Shown: one piece after another, positions 37,357 through 46,267 of the stretch
Position numbering within the stretch: the stretch's first letter is position 1
Layout of the letters: each line of letters opens with the position of its first letter
Origin: Saprospiraceae bacterium
GTDB lineage: Bacteria; Bacteroidota; Bacteroidia; Chitinophagales; Saprospiraceae
Length of the DNA: 64,000 bases
Assembly (NCBI GenBank): GCA_016715405.1
Contig: JADKAE010000019.1
Coordinates: forward strand, 1 to 64,000
Direction: 5' to 3'
The notes under the pieces: model-generated
What the model was told of the DNA's origin: nothing
What the model saw: the letters and a program-made list of their open reading frames with translations, nothing else
Database searches by the model: none
Position numbers and translations under genes: made by a program

Positions 37357-38499
37357 ATGCACAACCTCATCGTCTTAGGCGCCGGAATGGTGGGCAGCGC
37401 CATCGCCATCGACCTGGCAAAAAAACATAAGGTAACTATTACAGATATTAGCCCGAAGGCGCTGGAGAAGGCCAAGGGCAAATGCGAGGTTTTGAACACC
37501 CTGCCGCTGGATGTATCTGACCTAACCGCGCTTGCCGCAGCCATCAAAGATTTTGACCTGGTCGTCTGCGCCGTCCCGGGCTTTTTGGGCTTTCAGACCC
37601 TCCAAACGATCATTGAGGCGGGGAAAAACGTGGTGGATATCTCCTTCTTCCCCGAAAACGCACTCGAACTGGATGCGCTGGCTAAGCAAAAAAATGTGAC
37701 GGCTATCGTGGATTGCGGCGTGGCGCCGGGCATGGACAATATAATATTAGGTTATTACAACGGAAAACTGCAACTCACCGATTTTGAATGCCTGGTAGGC
37801 GGTTTACCCAAAATAAAAAAATGGCCGTTTTGCTACAAGGCCCCCTTCTCCCCTATCGATGTCATCGAAGAATATACCCGTCCGGCCCGGTATGTGGAAA
37901 ACGGACAAATGGTGGTGAAAGAAGCCCTCAGCGACTGCGAATACGTGGAATTCGACCAGGTGGGCACGCTGGAGTCGTTTAACAGCGACGGACTGCGATC
38001 GATTATTTTTACGATGCCGCATATCCGGAATATGAAGGAAAAAACCCTGCGCTACCCGGGGCACGTAGAGTACGTGAAAGTACTGAAAGAAAGCGGCTTT
38101 TTTAATACGGAAGCTATCGAAATCAACGGACAAAAGGTATCCCCCCTGGATATGACCTGCAAGGTGCTGTTCAAGGAGTGGAAGCTGGGCGAAACCGAAC
38201 CCGAGATGACGATTATGCGGGTTACCGTGAAGGGCAAAAACGCCGCAGGCCAGGAGGAAACTATCGTGTACAACCTGTACGACGAATACAATCCCGATAC
38301 CCAGACTTCTTCGATGGCCCGCACAACCGGCTATACGGCCACTGCTGCGGTGAATTTGTTTCTGGAAGGATTATTTACCGAAAAAGGCGTCTTCCCACCC
38401 GAATTGGTAGGCAAACACGAGGCCTGTTTCCTTTATGTCATGGCTTATTTGAAGGAGCGGGGAGTGATGTACGAACGGGGTATTTTACCGCAGAGTTAA
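37357..38499 (+). CDS. Saccharopine dehydrogenase-family oxidoreductase (first copy)
   Basis: This protein of 380 residues has an N-terminal Rossmann domain (LIVLGAGMVGSAIAIDLAKK) and the C-terminal catalytic domain of the saccharopine/lysine-6-dehydrogenase group (VDCGVAPGMDNIILGYYNG, PFSPIDVIEEYTRPA). Family members act on lysine-derived or homospermidine-type substrates, and the sequence does not tell which. A TACCTTTG -7 box is at 37319. The last codons and the TAA lie inside the repeat at 38487. The second family member in this window is at 46268-47599. Confidence 0.8.
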   Translation: MHNLIVLGAGMVGSAIAIDLAKKHKVTITDISPKALEKAKGKCEVLNTLPLDVSDLTALAAAIKDFDLVVCAVPGFLGFQTLQTIIEAGKNVVDISFFPENALELDALAKQKNVTAIVDCGVAPGMDNIILGYYNGKLQLTDFECLVGGLPKIKKWPFCYKAPFSPIDVIEEYTRPARYVENGQMVVKEALSDCEYVEFDQVGTLESFNSDGLRSIIFTMPHIRNMKEKTLRYPGHVEYVKVLKESGFFNTEAIEINGQKVSPLDMTCKVLFKEWKLGETEPEMTIMRVTVKGKNAAGQEETIVYNLYDEYNPDTQTSSMARTTGYTATAAVNLFLEGLFTEKGVFPPELVGKHEACFLYVMAYLKERGVMYERGILPQS

Positions 38500-38556
38500 A
38501 CGGAGTAAAACGGAGGTTCGCAGAGTCTGATATTGACTCTGCGAAACTTTGCGGTA
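38487..38556. repeat. ACCGCAGAG palindrome containing a stop codon
   Basis: TACCGCAGAGTTAAACGGAG, then AACGGAGGTTCGCAGAGTC, meets the returning arm GACTCTGCGAAACTTTGCGGTA. The TAA of the 37357-38499 gene is in its GAGTTAAA, so the repeat encodes the C-terminal Leu-Pro-Gln-Ser and the stop. It lies between convergent genes. Confidence 0.9.
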
Positions 38557-38565
38557 ACTATAACC

Positions 38566-39694
38566 TTAGCGTTCCAGGGGTACGGCTTGTATTTCTGCCG
38601 GTTGCGGGAATGTCAGTCCGCCGATAGGCTGGTTCAGCATTTGATACCAGTTTGCATCGGGTTGCTGTTCCAGTTGGTCGATCAGGCCGTAAAAGCCATC
38701 CAGGTAAGCAGCTATGTCGTCGCGGGAAGCTTTGTCGAGCATCTTAAAGCCCGACACGATGCCCAGCAGTTTCTCTTTTTTGGACTGGAAAAGGCCAATC
38801 GTTTGCTGTAATTCGGCATTTGCCGCAGGATGTCCCAGATAAATGCGGTCGCGCACGGTCAGCAACTTGTGGTCGGAATTGGGCAGTGCATAAGAGGCGT
38901 TGACGAGTCCGGAAAAGTCGTAATCGTAGCCTACCGGCAAAACGTAGTTATTGCTCAGGCGCACTTGCAGCAAGTTGCGGCTCATCGCCAGATCCCAGTC
39001 CGAATTGCCCACCATAAACTGGAACATCGACATCAGGCGTTCGTCGGCGGCTATGAGGGAGTCTTTCGGTACACCGCGGCACTCACATTGCTCGCCACCC
39101 ATGCGGTTGGCGGCTTCGTCTTCGTCTTCGAGGATAAACCCAAAGCGCTTGATCTTGCCCAGATTAGCGGGGCCGTTGTCTTCGTAGGTCACCTTCACCA
39201 GCTGAACGCGAAAGCTGTTACTGGAAAGCTCGTTATACAGTTTGTAAATCAGGTATTCGCGAAGCAAATAATCCTGGCCGATTTCCTTGTCGTCCACGCA
39301 GTGGGTAACCAGTTTCAGATCGTTGTGCTCAGAGAAGCCGGCGGCGAGTAATTGCTTTTTTGGGAAACTTGAGTTTAAGCGGCGGAAAGTCGCACACGCG
39401 GCGGCGGAACTTGCCGCGGGGCTTGATTTCGATAGTGCTGGAGGTCTCGGCGCCTGAGAGGTCTTCGTAGCTGAATTGCGCTTCCTGGTAGGTATCCCTG
39501 CGCCTGTTGTTGATCAATTCGCCCAAATCGGTGCGAATCGTAATTTCGAGGGGCTCCGATCGCGTCAAATGATCAAAAATACTTTTACTTTTGTCCTCCT
39601 GTTCTTCGCCGAAACCGGCAGGTGAAGCGAGGGTGAAAATCGGCGCCATTAAACACAATAGCGCAATAGCCGTTAGGTGTATACGGGGTGTCAT
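38566..39694 (-). CDS. Secreted hypothetical protein, possibly CotH-kinase-like (one frameshift)
   Basis: A signal peptide (MTPRIHLTAIALLCLMAPIF) starts the protein. The segment IEIKPRGKFRRRVCDFPPLK is followed by LKLVTHCVDDKEIGQDYLLR and a C-terminal half with GYDYDFSGLVNASYAL. The pattern of a guided Arg-Gly near the start, then Leu-Leu-Arg-Glu-Tyr-Leu, then an Asp-Tyr-Asp motif recalls CotH-type kinase folds, but I am not certain. The frame breaks at T6 39356-39361. Removing one base joins PKKQLLAAGFSEHND and gives about 376 residues. It ends in the convergent gap with the 38487 palindrome. Confidence 0.55.
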
Positions 39695-39736
39695 GAGATA
39701 TAATTTTTTGCAACAGTCGGTAACTCTATCTACAAG

Positions 39737-39759
39737 TCTCTTGAAAGAGATTTTTTTTT
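39737..39759 (+). terminator. Terminator-like hairpin with T9 tail in a divergent gap
   Basis: TCTCT, loop TGAA, AGAGA, then nine T's. It is correctly oriented for plus-strand termination, yet the gap 39695-39959 lies between divergent gene starts, so no known plus-strand gene ends here. It could end a short RNA or act in the leader of the phosphatase gene. The rest of this 265-base gap shows only A/T-rich sequence. Confidence 0.5.
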
Positions 39760-39959
39760 AGAATCCGTTGCACGAGGACTGAAACATTAACATACGGTCC
39801 TGATACAACAACACCACAAAGATACGATGGTTTAGAATAATATTCCAGTTCATCGACAAACAAAACGCTTATTTTGACTATAATTTTAATTTCATCGACT
39901 AAATCAGAATAATCGCTTTAAATCTCTAACCCCTCAGCAATAAGTAATTCATTAAAGCT

Positions 39960-41096
39960 GTGAAAAAAAACAACATTGTGATGCAGGATAAGAGTCGAAA
40001 CAGCCTCATAGGAATTATGCTTATGTTTTTGGTTTCATGCGCCAAGCCCGTGGCGCCCGAAATGCCCTCCATTCCTGTGCAGATGAGCGAAAAGCCTAAG
40101 AATATTATCTTGATGATCGGCGACGGCATGGGCTTATCTGCGCTCTCTGTGGGTTTATTTCAAAGCGCCAAACCGCTGAATATCGAACGTTTTCCGGTGG
40201 TGGGACTACATAAATCATATTCCTTCGACGATTTGGTCACGGATTCTGCCGCCGGCGCCACTGCTTTTGCCTGCGGCGTAAAGACATACAACAACGCCAT
40301 TGGCGTCAATTCAGATACGGTTGCCTGCAAAACCATCCTGGAAGAAGCAGAAGAAAGAGGCCTGGCCACCGGGATGATCGCCACTTCAAGCATCGTACAC
40401 GCCACCCCGGCCAGTTTCGCAGCGCATGAGCCCTTGCGCGTGCTCTACGAAGAAATTGCAGCAGATTACCTGGACACTGAAATGGACCTCCTGATCGGCG
40501 GCGGAAAAAAGTTTTTCGACCGGCGCAACCTCGACGAACGCGATCTCGTAACAGAGTGGAGAAAGCGGGGGTACAAGGTGTGGGACTATTCGCAAGCCGA
40601 ACTACGCACTATCGAACTAGACCCCAGTACCAATTTGGTCTATTTTACGGCTGACAACCACCCGCTGCATGCTTCGCTGGGTCGCGACTATTTGCCTGAT
40701 GCAACCCAAAAGGGGCTGAATTTTCTGGCAGAGCGAGGCAAAAAAGGTTTTTTCATCATGATCGAAGGCTCACAGATCGACTGGGCAGCGCATGCCAATG
40801 AAGGAAACATCCTCATCGATGAAGTCCTCGATTTCGACAAAGCGATCGGCCTGGCCCTCGATTTTGCCCAACGCCGCGGCGATACGCTGGTGCTGGTCAC
40901 CGCCGACCACGAAAGTGGAGGCGTAGCCATCAACCCGAATTCCAGCAGAGGTAAGATAAAACCCATTTTCACCACCAACGGCCATACCGGCGCGCTGATC
41001 CCCGTATTTGCCTACGGCCCGAAAGCGGATCTGTTTGCGGGGGTGTATGAGAATACCAGCATTTATTTTAAGATGAAAGAAGCGCTGGGATGGTAG
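39960..41096 (+). CDS. Alkaline phosphatase lipoprotein
   Basis: This protein of about 378 residues belongs to the PhoA-type alkaline phosphatases. The catalytic Ser is in LVTDSAAGATAFACG. The metal ligands appear in IILMIGDGMGLS, FIMIEGSQIDWAAHAN, LVTADHESGG and the final NGHTGALIPVFA. A lipoprotein signal precedes LMFLVSCAKPV. The start may be GTG 39960 or ATG 39981. It releases phosphate from organic esters outside the cytoplasmic membrane. Confidence 0.9.
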   Translation: MKKNNIVMQDKSRNSLIGIMLMFLVSCAKPVAPEMPSIPVQMSEKPKNIILMIGDGMGLSALSVGLFQSAKPLNIERFPVVGLHKSYSFDDLVTDSAAGATAFACGVKTYNNAIGVNSDTVACKTILEEAEERGLATGMIATSSIVHATPASFAAHEPLRVLYEEIAADYLDTEMDLLIGGGKKFFDRRNLDERDLVTEWRKRGYKVWDYSQAELRTIELDPSTNLVYFTADNHPLHASLGRDYLPDATQKGLNFLAERGKKGFFIMIEGSQIDWAAHANEGNILIDEVLDFDKAIGLALDFAQRRGDTLVLVTADHESGGVAINPNSSRGKIKPIFTTNGHTGALIPVFAYGPKADLFAGVYENTSIYFKMKEALGW

Positions 41097-41100
41097 GGAG

Positions 41101-41148
41101 GGCTTTGCGACTTTGCGACTTTACGACTTTACGACTGTGCGACTTTGG
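41101..41148. repeat. Short one-armed GACTTTnC octamer array
   Basis: Five octamers (GACTTTGC, GACTTTAC, GACTTTAC, GACTGTGC, GACTTTGG) follow the phosphatase stop codon by a few bases. No returning arm is seen, so this is a half-element of the 35689 family. The rest of the gap up to 41285 is A/T-rich with no clear signal. Confidence 0.8.
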
Positions 41149-41285
41149 GAAGAGGTGTAATCTTTCCGAGGAACGAGGGAAGGTGACATTTCGACCGGGC
41201 GACTGGGTCATTTTGGGGTTTTTCGAACAATTTTTGCTTTTTATTATTATAACAAAAATACGAGACAGGATAAAACCAATCAGAC

Positions 41286-42428
41286 ATGAAAGTTGAAGCA
41301 CTCGACAACCTGCAATTGATAAAAGAAAGCGCCCGCGACTTTGCGGAGCAGCATATTCGCCCACACGTCATGGAATGGGACGAAACGCAGCATTTCCCCA
41401 TGGATTTATTTCACAAAATGGGAAAATACGGCTTCCTCGGCGTGTTGGTGCCCGAAGCATACGGTGGCGCTGAATTGGGCTACCAGGAATACATCACCGT
41501 TATAGAGGAAATCGCCAAAGTGTGCGGGTCTATCGGCCTTTCGGTGGCAGCTCATAATTCGCTTTGTACAAACCACATCCTGCAGTTTGGCGATGAAATT
41601 CAGAAAGCCAAATACCTTCCCAAACTGGCAACGGGCGAATGGATCGGCGCCTGGGGACTCACCGAGCCCAACACAGGTAGCGATGCCATCCGTATGCGCT
41701 GTGTAGCAGAGCGCGACGGCGATTACTACGTGATCAACGGCGCTAAAACGTTTATCACCCACGGTAAGTCGGGGCATGTAGCCGTCGTAATTGTGAGAAC
41801 CGGCGACTTGCTCGACAGCCATGGCATGACGGCGTTTATCATCGAGCGCGGCACGCCGGGCTTCCAAGCCGGCAAAAAAGAAAACAAACTGGGCATGCGT
41901 GCCTCCGAAACGGCTGAACTCATCTTCGACAACTGCCGCATACACAAAAGCCAGATGCTGGGCAATGAAGGCGAAGGTTTTATCCAAGCTATGAAAATTC
42001 TAGATGGCGGCCGCATATCTATCGCGGCGCTGTCGCTGGGCATTGCCAAAGGCGCTTACGAGGCCTCGGTGAAATACGCTAAGGAGCGCGAGCAATTTGG
42101 CAAGCCCATCTCATCTTTTCAGGGCATCAGCTTCAAACTGGCCGATATGGCCACCCAAATCCAGGCCTCCGAACTCCTCATCCGCCAGGCCGGCCATATC
42201 AAAGACAACAGCGGTAATGCCACCAAGATTTCGGCTATGGCCAAATACTATGCCTCGGAAGTGGCCGTCTCGGTGGCCAACGAGGCCGTCCAAATCTTCG
42301 GCGGCTACGGCTATACCAAAGATTTTCCCGTAGAAAAATTCTACCGCGACGCCAAACTCTGCACCATCGGCGAGGGCACTTCGGAGATTCAGAAGTTGGT
42401 GATTTCGAGGGAAATTCTGAAGGAGTAG
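41286..42428 (+). CDS. Acyl-CoA dehydrogenase (short/medium-chain type)
   Basis: It oxidises an acyl-CoA to the 2-enoyl-CoA using FAD, with electron transfer flavoprotein as acceptor. The protein has 380 residues. It has AWGLTEPNTGSDAIRMR (FAD-binding region), the AAHNSLCTNHIL segment, REQFGKPISSFQ, QIFGGYGYTKDFPVEKFYRD and the C-terminal active-site region TIGEGTSEIQKLVI. Chain-length preference cannot be read directly. Butyryl-type or branched-chain substrates are likely for this subgroup. Its TAG runs into the GTTTAGCG repeat. Confidence 0.92.
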   Translation: MKVEALDNLQLIKESARDFAEQHIRPHVMEWDETQHFPMDLFHKMGKYGFLGVLVPEAYGGAELGYQEYITVIEEIAKVCGSIGLSVAAHNSLCTNHILQFGDEIQKAKYLPKLATGEWIGAWGLTEPNTGSDAIRMRCVAERDGDYYVINGAKTFITHGKSGHVAVVIVRTGDLLDSHGMTAFIIERGTPGFQAGKKENKLGMRASETAELIFDNCRIHKSQMLGNEGEGFIQAMKILDGGRISIAALSLGIAKGAYEASVKYAKEREQFGKPISSFQGISFKLADMATQIQASELLIRQAGHIKDNSGNATKISAMAKYYASEVAVSVANEAVQIFGGYGYTKDFPVEKFYRDAKLCTIGEGTSEIQKLVISREILKE

Positions 42429-42524
42429 GTTTAGCGATTGGGTTTAGCAGCATATTTAGTAAACTAAACCTTATCGCTAAACTGCGCATGCACTAAACCC
42501 TATCGCTAAACCCGCCGCAGGCAC
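42426..42524. repeat. GGTTTAGCG palindrome between convergent genes
   Basis: TAGGTTTAGCGATTGGGTTT, a centre CAGCATATTTAGTAAAC, then returning CCTTATCGCTAAACTGCGCA and CCCTATCGCTAAACCC. It is of the same family as 22874 and 25984. The TAG of the convergent cbs gene is within its TTAGTGCC-like outer segment, and the acyl-CoA dehydrogenase TAG touches its other end. Confidence 0.88.
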
Positions 42525-43882
42525 TACACCGCCTGAATAATATCATACTGCGTCAAAATATGAATTCCTCCGGCCTTGTCCTTGGCGAGTACGGCTGGGA
42601 TTGTTTTACTGATATACTTACTAAGCTGATTGAAGGGCAGGTCTTCGCTGACTACCGGGAAAGGATCGCCCATCACAGACTCCACCGTTTTTTCCGTGTT
42701 TTGCATCGGATTTTCCAGCAGATAGGTTAGCACCGTATTTTCTGTGACGGCGCCGACGAATGCGCCGTCTTTGGTGACAGGCAGCTGGGAGATATCGTGG
42801 TCCTTCATGAGTTGGAAGGCGTGGCGCACCGTATCGGCGATGTCTACCGTGATAAAACTTTTGTCCTTCTTGCGGGAAATGACGTCTTTCACCTTCAGTT
42901 CGGTATCCAGGAAACCGCGTTCGCGCATCCAGTCGTCGTTGTAAATTTTGCCTACATAGCGACTGCCGTGGTCGTGGATCACCACCACCACCACGTCGTC
43001 TTTGGTGAGGCGGTCTTTGAGCTGCAGGAGCCCGGCCACGGCCGAGCCGGCGGAATAACCGAGCATGATACCTTCCTCGCGGGCAATGCGGCGGGCCATC
43101 ACGGCGCCGTCTTTGTCGCTGACCTTTTCAAAGTGGTCGATTAGAGAGAAATCCACGTTTTTCGGTAGGATATCTTCGCCGATGCCTTCGGTGATATAGG
43201 GATAGATCTCATTGGGATCAAAGATGCCCGTCTCGTGGTATTTTTTGAATACGGAGCCGTACGTATCCACGCCCCAAATCTGGATATTGGGGTTTTGCTC
43301 CTTGAGGTATTTTGCCACGCCCGAGATAGTGCCGCCGGTGCCTACGCCGACAATCAGGTGGGTCACCTTGCCGTCGGTCTGGCGCCAGATCTCCGGGCCG
43401 GTGCTTTCGTAGTGCGCCGTGCGGTTCGACAAATTATCGTATTGATTGCACCAATAGGAATTGGGAATCTCCTTACTGAGTCGGTCAGCTACTGAATAAT
43501 ACGAGCGGGGGTCTTCAGGTTCGACGTTGGTAGGGCATACGATCACCTCGGCGCCCAGGGCTTTCAGCATATCGATTTTCTCTTTCGACTGCTTGTCGCT
43601 GGTCGTAAAAATGCAGCGGTAGCCCCTTACCACGGCTGCGATGGCCAGTCCCATACCCGTATTACCCGATGTACATTCGATAATCGTGCCGCCCGGAGCG
43701 ATATCGCCGCGTTTTTCGGCGTCATCCAGCATCTTCACCGCCATGCGGTCTTTGATAGAATGGCCGGGGTTGAAGGTCTCCACTTTCATTAGCACCAGCG
43801 CGGGCACGCCCTCCACTACCCTATTCAGTTTCACGAGCGGCGTATTGCCGATGGTTTGTAGGATGTTGTCGTAATATTGCAT
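42524..43882 (-). CDS. cbs: Cystathionine beta-synthase with C-terminal CBS domains
   Basis: This PLP enzyme of 452 residues is fold type II. It has the PLP lysine in NPGHSIKDRMAVKM, the SGNTGMGLAIAA loop and the phosphate-binding GVGTGGTISGVAKYL. After residue about 330, two CBS domains follow (VKDVISRKKDKSFITVD and VESVMGDPFPVVSEDLP), the usual regulatory module. It condenses serine (or activated serine) with homocysteine. Cysteine synthase activity is also possible, as the sequence does not strictly separate the two. It is the only gene on this strand in a block of plus-strand genes. Confidence 0.88.
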   Translation of the reverse strand: MQYYDNILQTIGNTPLVKLNRVVEGVPALVLMKVETFNPGHSIKDRMAVKMLDDAEKRGDIAPGGTIIECTSGNTGMGLAIAAVVRGYRCIFTTSDKQSKEKIDMLKALGAEVIVCPTNVEPEDPRSYYSVADRLSKEIPNSYWCNQYDNLSNRTAHYESTGPEIWRQTDGKVTHLIVGVGTGGTISGVAKYLKEQNPNIQIWGVDTYGSVFKKYHETGIFDPNEIYPYITEGIGEDILPKNVDFSLIDHFEKVSDKDGAVMARRIAREEGIMLGYSAGSAVAGLLQLKDRLTKDDVVVVVIHDHGSRYVGKIYNDDWMRERGFLDTELKVKDVISRKKDKSFITVDIADTVRHAFQLMKDHDISQLPVTKDGAFVGAVTENTVLTYLLENPMQNTEKTVESVMGDPFPVVSEDLPFNQLSKYISKTIPAVLAKDKAGGIHILTQYDIIQAV

Positions 43883-43903
43883 TTTATGTAATTTGTAAAG
43901 CTA

Positions 43904-44764
43904 TTATTCCCAATATTTTACCCTCACAAAAAACCTCGGATCTTTGGCATTTAGCACCTTGGCGGTAATGGGTGAAAGCACCACCACCACATCGTCGCCG
44001 TACACCGTATCCGGGATTCTACCGATCACCTTCACGTACACTGTGCGTTTACTCATGGGGTTGGTCACGGCGATCACCGATTTGATCGGAGCATGGCGGT
44101 GCAGGGCGTAAAAATCGGAATCTTCCTTGCTGTTTTTCTGCCAATAGGCCACGCCCTGGTGTTCCTTTTCCTTTTTGGCCACTTTTTCGCGTTGGTAGAT
44201 GCGCGACATCGCCTCGTTGCGGCGCGAATTGGGGTCGCCGGAAAACTGCCGGAAACTCTCGGGCACGCCCTCCGTACTTATCCAGCCCACGTGGATGCGC
44301 TGGCCTTCCTTGACCGTAGTGGAAGTCATATCGTTGCGCTCCATGATAATTTCCATCGGCATGCGAAAATAGGTTCGGCAAATGCGGAACATCGTATCGC
44401 CTTTTTTCACCACATAATACACCGAAGCGTGTTTACCGGCGGCAAATGTATTGTCTTTGTACCGTTTTATCGCCCTATTGGGAATCGGGATGCGAATGGC
44501 TTGTCCTACCAAACCCGATTTTTCCTTCAGTCCGGGGTTGTAGTAATACAATTCCTCCACCGACAGTCCGTAAAACCGCGACAGCGAATACAGCGTTTGT
44601 TTTCTTTCCAGGCGGTGAACAAAAAACTTTTCTTCCCCTTCAATCGTAAGGAAGACGGTATCTTTGGGCAATAAATAGCGCAAACTGTCACCGGTTGCCT
44701 GGGTATTGGTAATCAGGGCGCACCACAGCAAAAAAGTAGGCAGGGCGCGTAAGGTAGTACTCAT
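43904..44764 (-). CDS. Secreted LysM-domain protein with RlpA-like C-terminus
   Basis: This protein of 286 residues has a signal peptide (to TQA) and a first LysM domain (FVHRLERKQTLYSLSRFYG ... YYNPGLK). A second LysM follows (YYVVKKGDTMFRICRTYF ... ERNDM), then a charged linker. A C-terminal double-psi barrel-like segment (VIAVTNPMSKRTVYVKVIG) closes it. LysM binds peptidoglycan, so it probably acts in the periplasm at the cell wall. It lacks a visible lytic catalytic site. It is divergent from kdsB with only 24 bases between the start codons, so their promoters must overlap or lie within the genes. Confidence 0.8.
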   Translation of the reverse strand: MSTTLRALPTFLLWCALITNTQATGDSLRYLLPKDTVFLTIEGEEKFFVHRLERKQTLYSLSRFYGLSVEELYYYNPGLKEKSGLVGQAIRIPIPNRAIKRYKDNTFAAGKHASVYYVVKKGDTMFRICRTYFRMPMEIIMERNDMTSTTVKEGQRIHVGWISTEGVPESFRQFSGDPNSRRNEAMSRIYQREKVAKKEKEHQGVAYWQKNSKEDSDFYALHRHAPIKSVIAVTNPMSKRTVYVKVIGRIPDTVYGDDVVVVLSPITAKVLNAKDPRFFVRVKYWE

Positions 44765-44788
44765 AGTATTTAATTTTAACGCAAAAAT

Positions 44789-45514
44789 ATGAAAACCCTC
44801 GGAATCATACCTGCCCGCTATGCGTCAACACGCTTTCCGGGCAAACCTTTAGTAGATATTAACGGTCAAAGTATGCTACAGCGCGTATACAACCAGGCTT
44901 GTAAAGCCGATTTGCTGCAAAAAGTAGTCATCGCCACCGACGACGAGCGCATTTACCGGCATGCAGAATCTATCGGCGCGCCCGTGATGTATACCGACTC
45001 CTCCCACCAAAGCGGCACCGACCGCTGCGCGGAGGTAGCCGCATCCTACCCGGAGATGGACGTGGTAGTCAACATACAAGGCGACGAACCCTTTATCGAC
45101 CCCGCGCAAATCAACGCGGTCATAACACCTTTTGCACAGCACCCCGAACTGGCCATTGCCACGCTCGCCAAGCGAATAACGGACGAACAACCTCTATTTA
45201 ACCCCAATGTAGTGAAAGTAGTTTCTGACAAAAACGGTTTTGCCCTGTATTTCAGCCGTCACGCGATTCCCTATTTGCGCAATTTCGAACAAAAAGACTG
45301 GCTGGCACAAGGTCTTCATTTCAAGCATATAGGTTTGTATGCTTTTCGCAATAACGTGTTGCGGGAATTGGGAAATCTGCCCCGGGGCAAATACGAGCAG
45401 GCCGAATCCCTGGAGCAACTGCGCTGGCTGGAGGCCGGCTACCGGATTTATGTGGGTTTAACCGAGTTGGAAACGATAGGGATTGATACGCCGGAGGATT
45501 TGCTGGGACTGTGA
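44789..45514 (+). CDS. kdsB: 3-deoxy-manno-octulosonate cytidylyltransferase (CMP-KDO synthetase)
   Basis: It activates KDO with CTP for LPS inner-core synthesis. The protein of 241 residues has GIIPARYASTRFPGKPLVDI, the NIQGDEPFI motif, HIGLYAFRNNVL and a final ETIGIDTPEDL. These are all standard. Its last Leu codon and the TGA form octamer GACTGTGA, the first unit of the repeat at 45507. Confidence 0.95.
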   Translation: MKTLGIIPARYASTRFPGKPLVDINGQSMLQRVYNQACKADLLQKVVIATDDERIYRHAESIGAPVMYTDSSHQSGTDRCAEVAASYPEMDVVVNIQGDEPFIDPAQINAVITPFAQHPELAIATLAKRITDEQPLFNPNVVKVVSDKNGFALYFSRHAIPYLRNFEQKDWLAQGLHFKHIGLYAFRNNVLRELGNLPRGKYEQAESLEQLRWLEAGYRIYVGLTELETIGIDTPEDLLGL

Positions 45515-45691
45515 GACTATGCGACTGTACGACTGTACGACTATACGACTATACGACTATACGACTATACGACTATACGACTGTACGACTATACGACTGT
45601 ACGACTGTACGATGTAAAATTGGACAAATAAAAATACGTAAAATTCCCCTGATCGTAAAGTCGTAAAGTCTTACAGTCGTAAAGTCTTACA
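45507..45691. repeat. GACT[A/G]TAC octamer palindrome containing two stop codons
   Basis: From 45507, GACTGTGA, GACTATGC and about eleven GACTATAC/GACTGTAC units run rightward. After an A/T-rich centre of about 40 bases, the arm returns from about 45653 (GTCGTAAA, GTCTTACA). The TGA of kdsB and the TAA of the convergent cdd gene (45687-45689) are both inside repeat units. Confidence 0.93.
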
Positions 45692-46193
45692 AATAGGAGC
45701 TATCGAAGGAAAGCGGCAGCAAATCAACCGCGTCGTTGAAGCGGTAGATGGGCCCTGTTTCGCCCTTAATCAGCACCACGATGGGTTGCCCCTGCTTATT
45801 AGCCGTCTCGCAGATCACCTGTCGGCAGGCGCCGCAGGGTGCCGCGGGGCGGTTGACCACCTGGTGACTGCTTTTAATCGTAATCGCAATAGCGGTCACC
45901 GTTACGCCGGGATACACCGCTGTAGCCGCGCCAAGCGCCACCCTTTCGGCGCAGAGGCACATCGGATAGGCGGCATTCTCCTGATTAGCGCCGGAAATCA
46001 ACTCCCCATTTGCCAATAATAAGGCAGCGCCCACGTTAAATTTGGAATAGGGCGCGTAAGATTTAGCGAGCGCCTCGTGGGCTTCCCGCATCAACACACC
46101 TTCCTGACCAGGTAATTCGGCCTCATTTTCAAACACTTGCACTTTCGTGATCAGTTCTACTTCCGCATCGCAAATAAAATTTACATAATACAC
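45687..46193 (-). CDS. cdd: Cytidine deaminase
   Basis: It deaminates cytidine and deoxycytidine to the uridines. The protein of 168 residues has the zinc ligands and proton shuttle in LCAERVALG (Cys-Ala-Glu) and APCGACRQ. The substrate-binding YSKFNVGAALLLANGELISG with NQENAAYP is present. The length is normal for the homotetrameric class with a short N-terminal extension. The stop codon is provided by the octamer repeat. Confidence 0.93.
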   Translation of the reverse strand: MYYVNFICDAEVELITKVQVFENEAELPGQEGVLMREAHEALAKSYAPYSKFNVGAALLLANGELISGANQENAAYPMCLCAERVALGAATAVYPGVTVTAIAITIKSSHQVVNRPAAPCGACRQVICETANKQGQPIVVLIKGETGPIYRFNDAVDLLPLSFDSSYL

Positions 46194-46267
46194 CAGTTGT
46201 CAAAATTAAAAGAATACTGGCAAAGCGCTATCTTTCGGCGCGTTCTTATTACAAAAAGCTACCGCAA

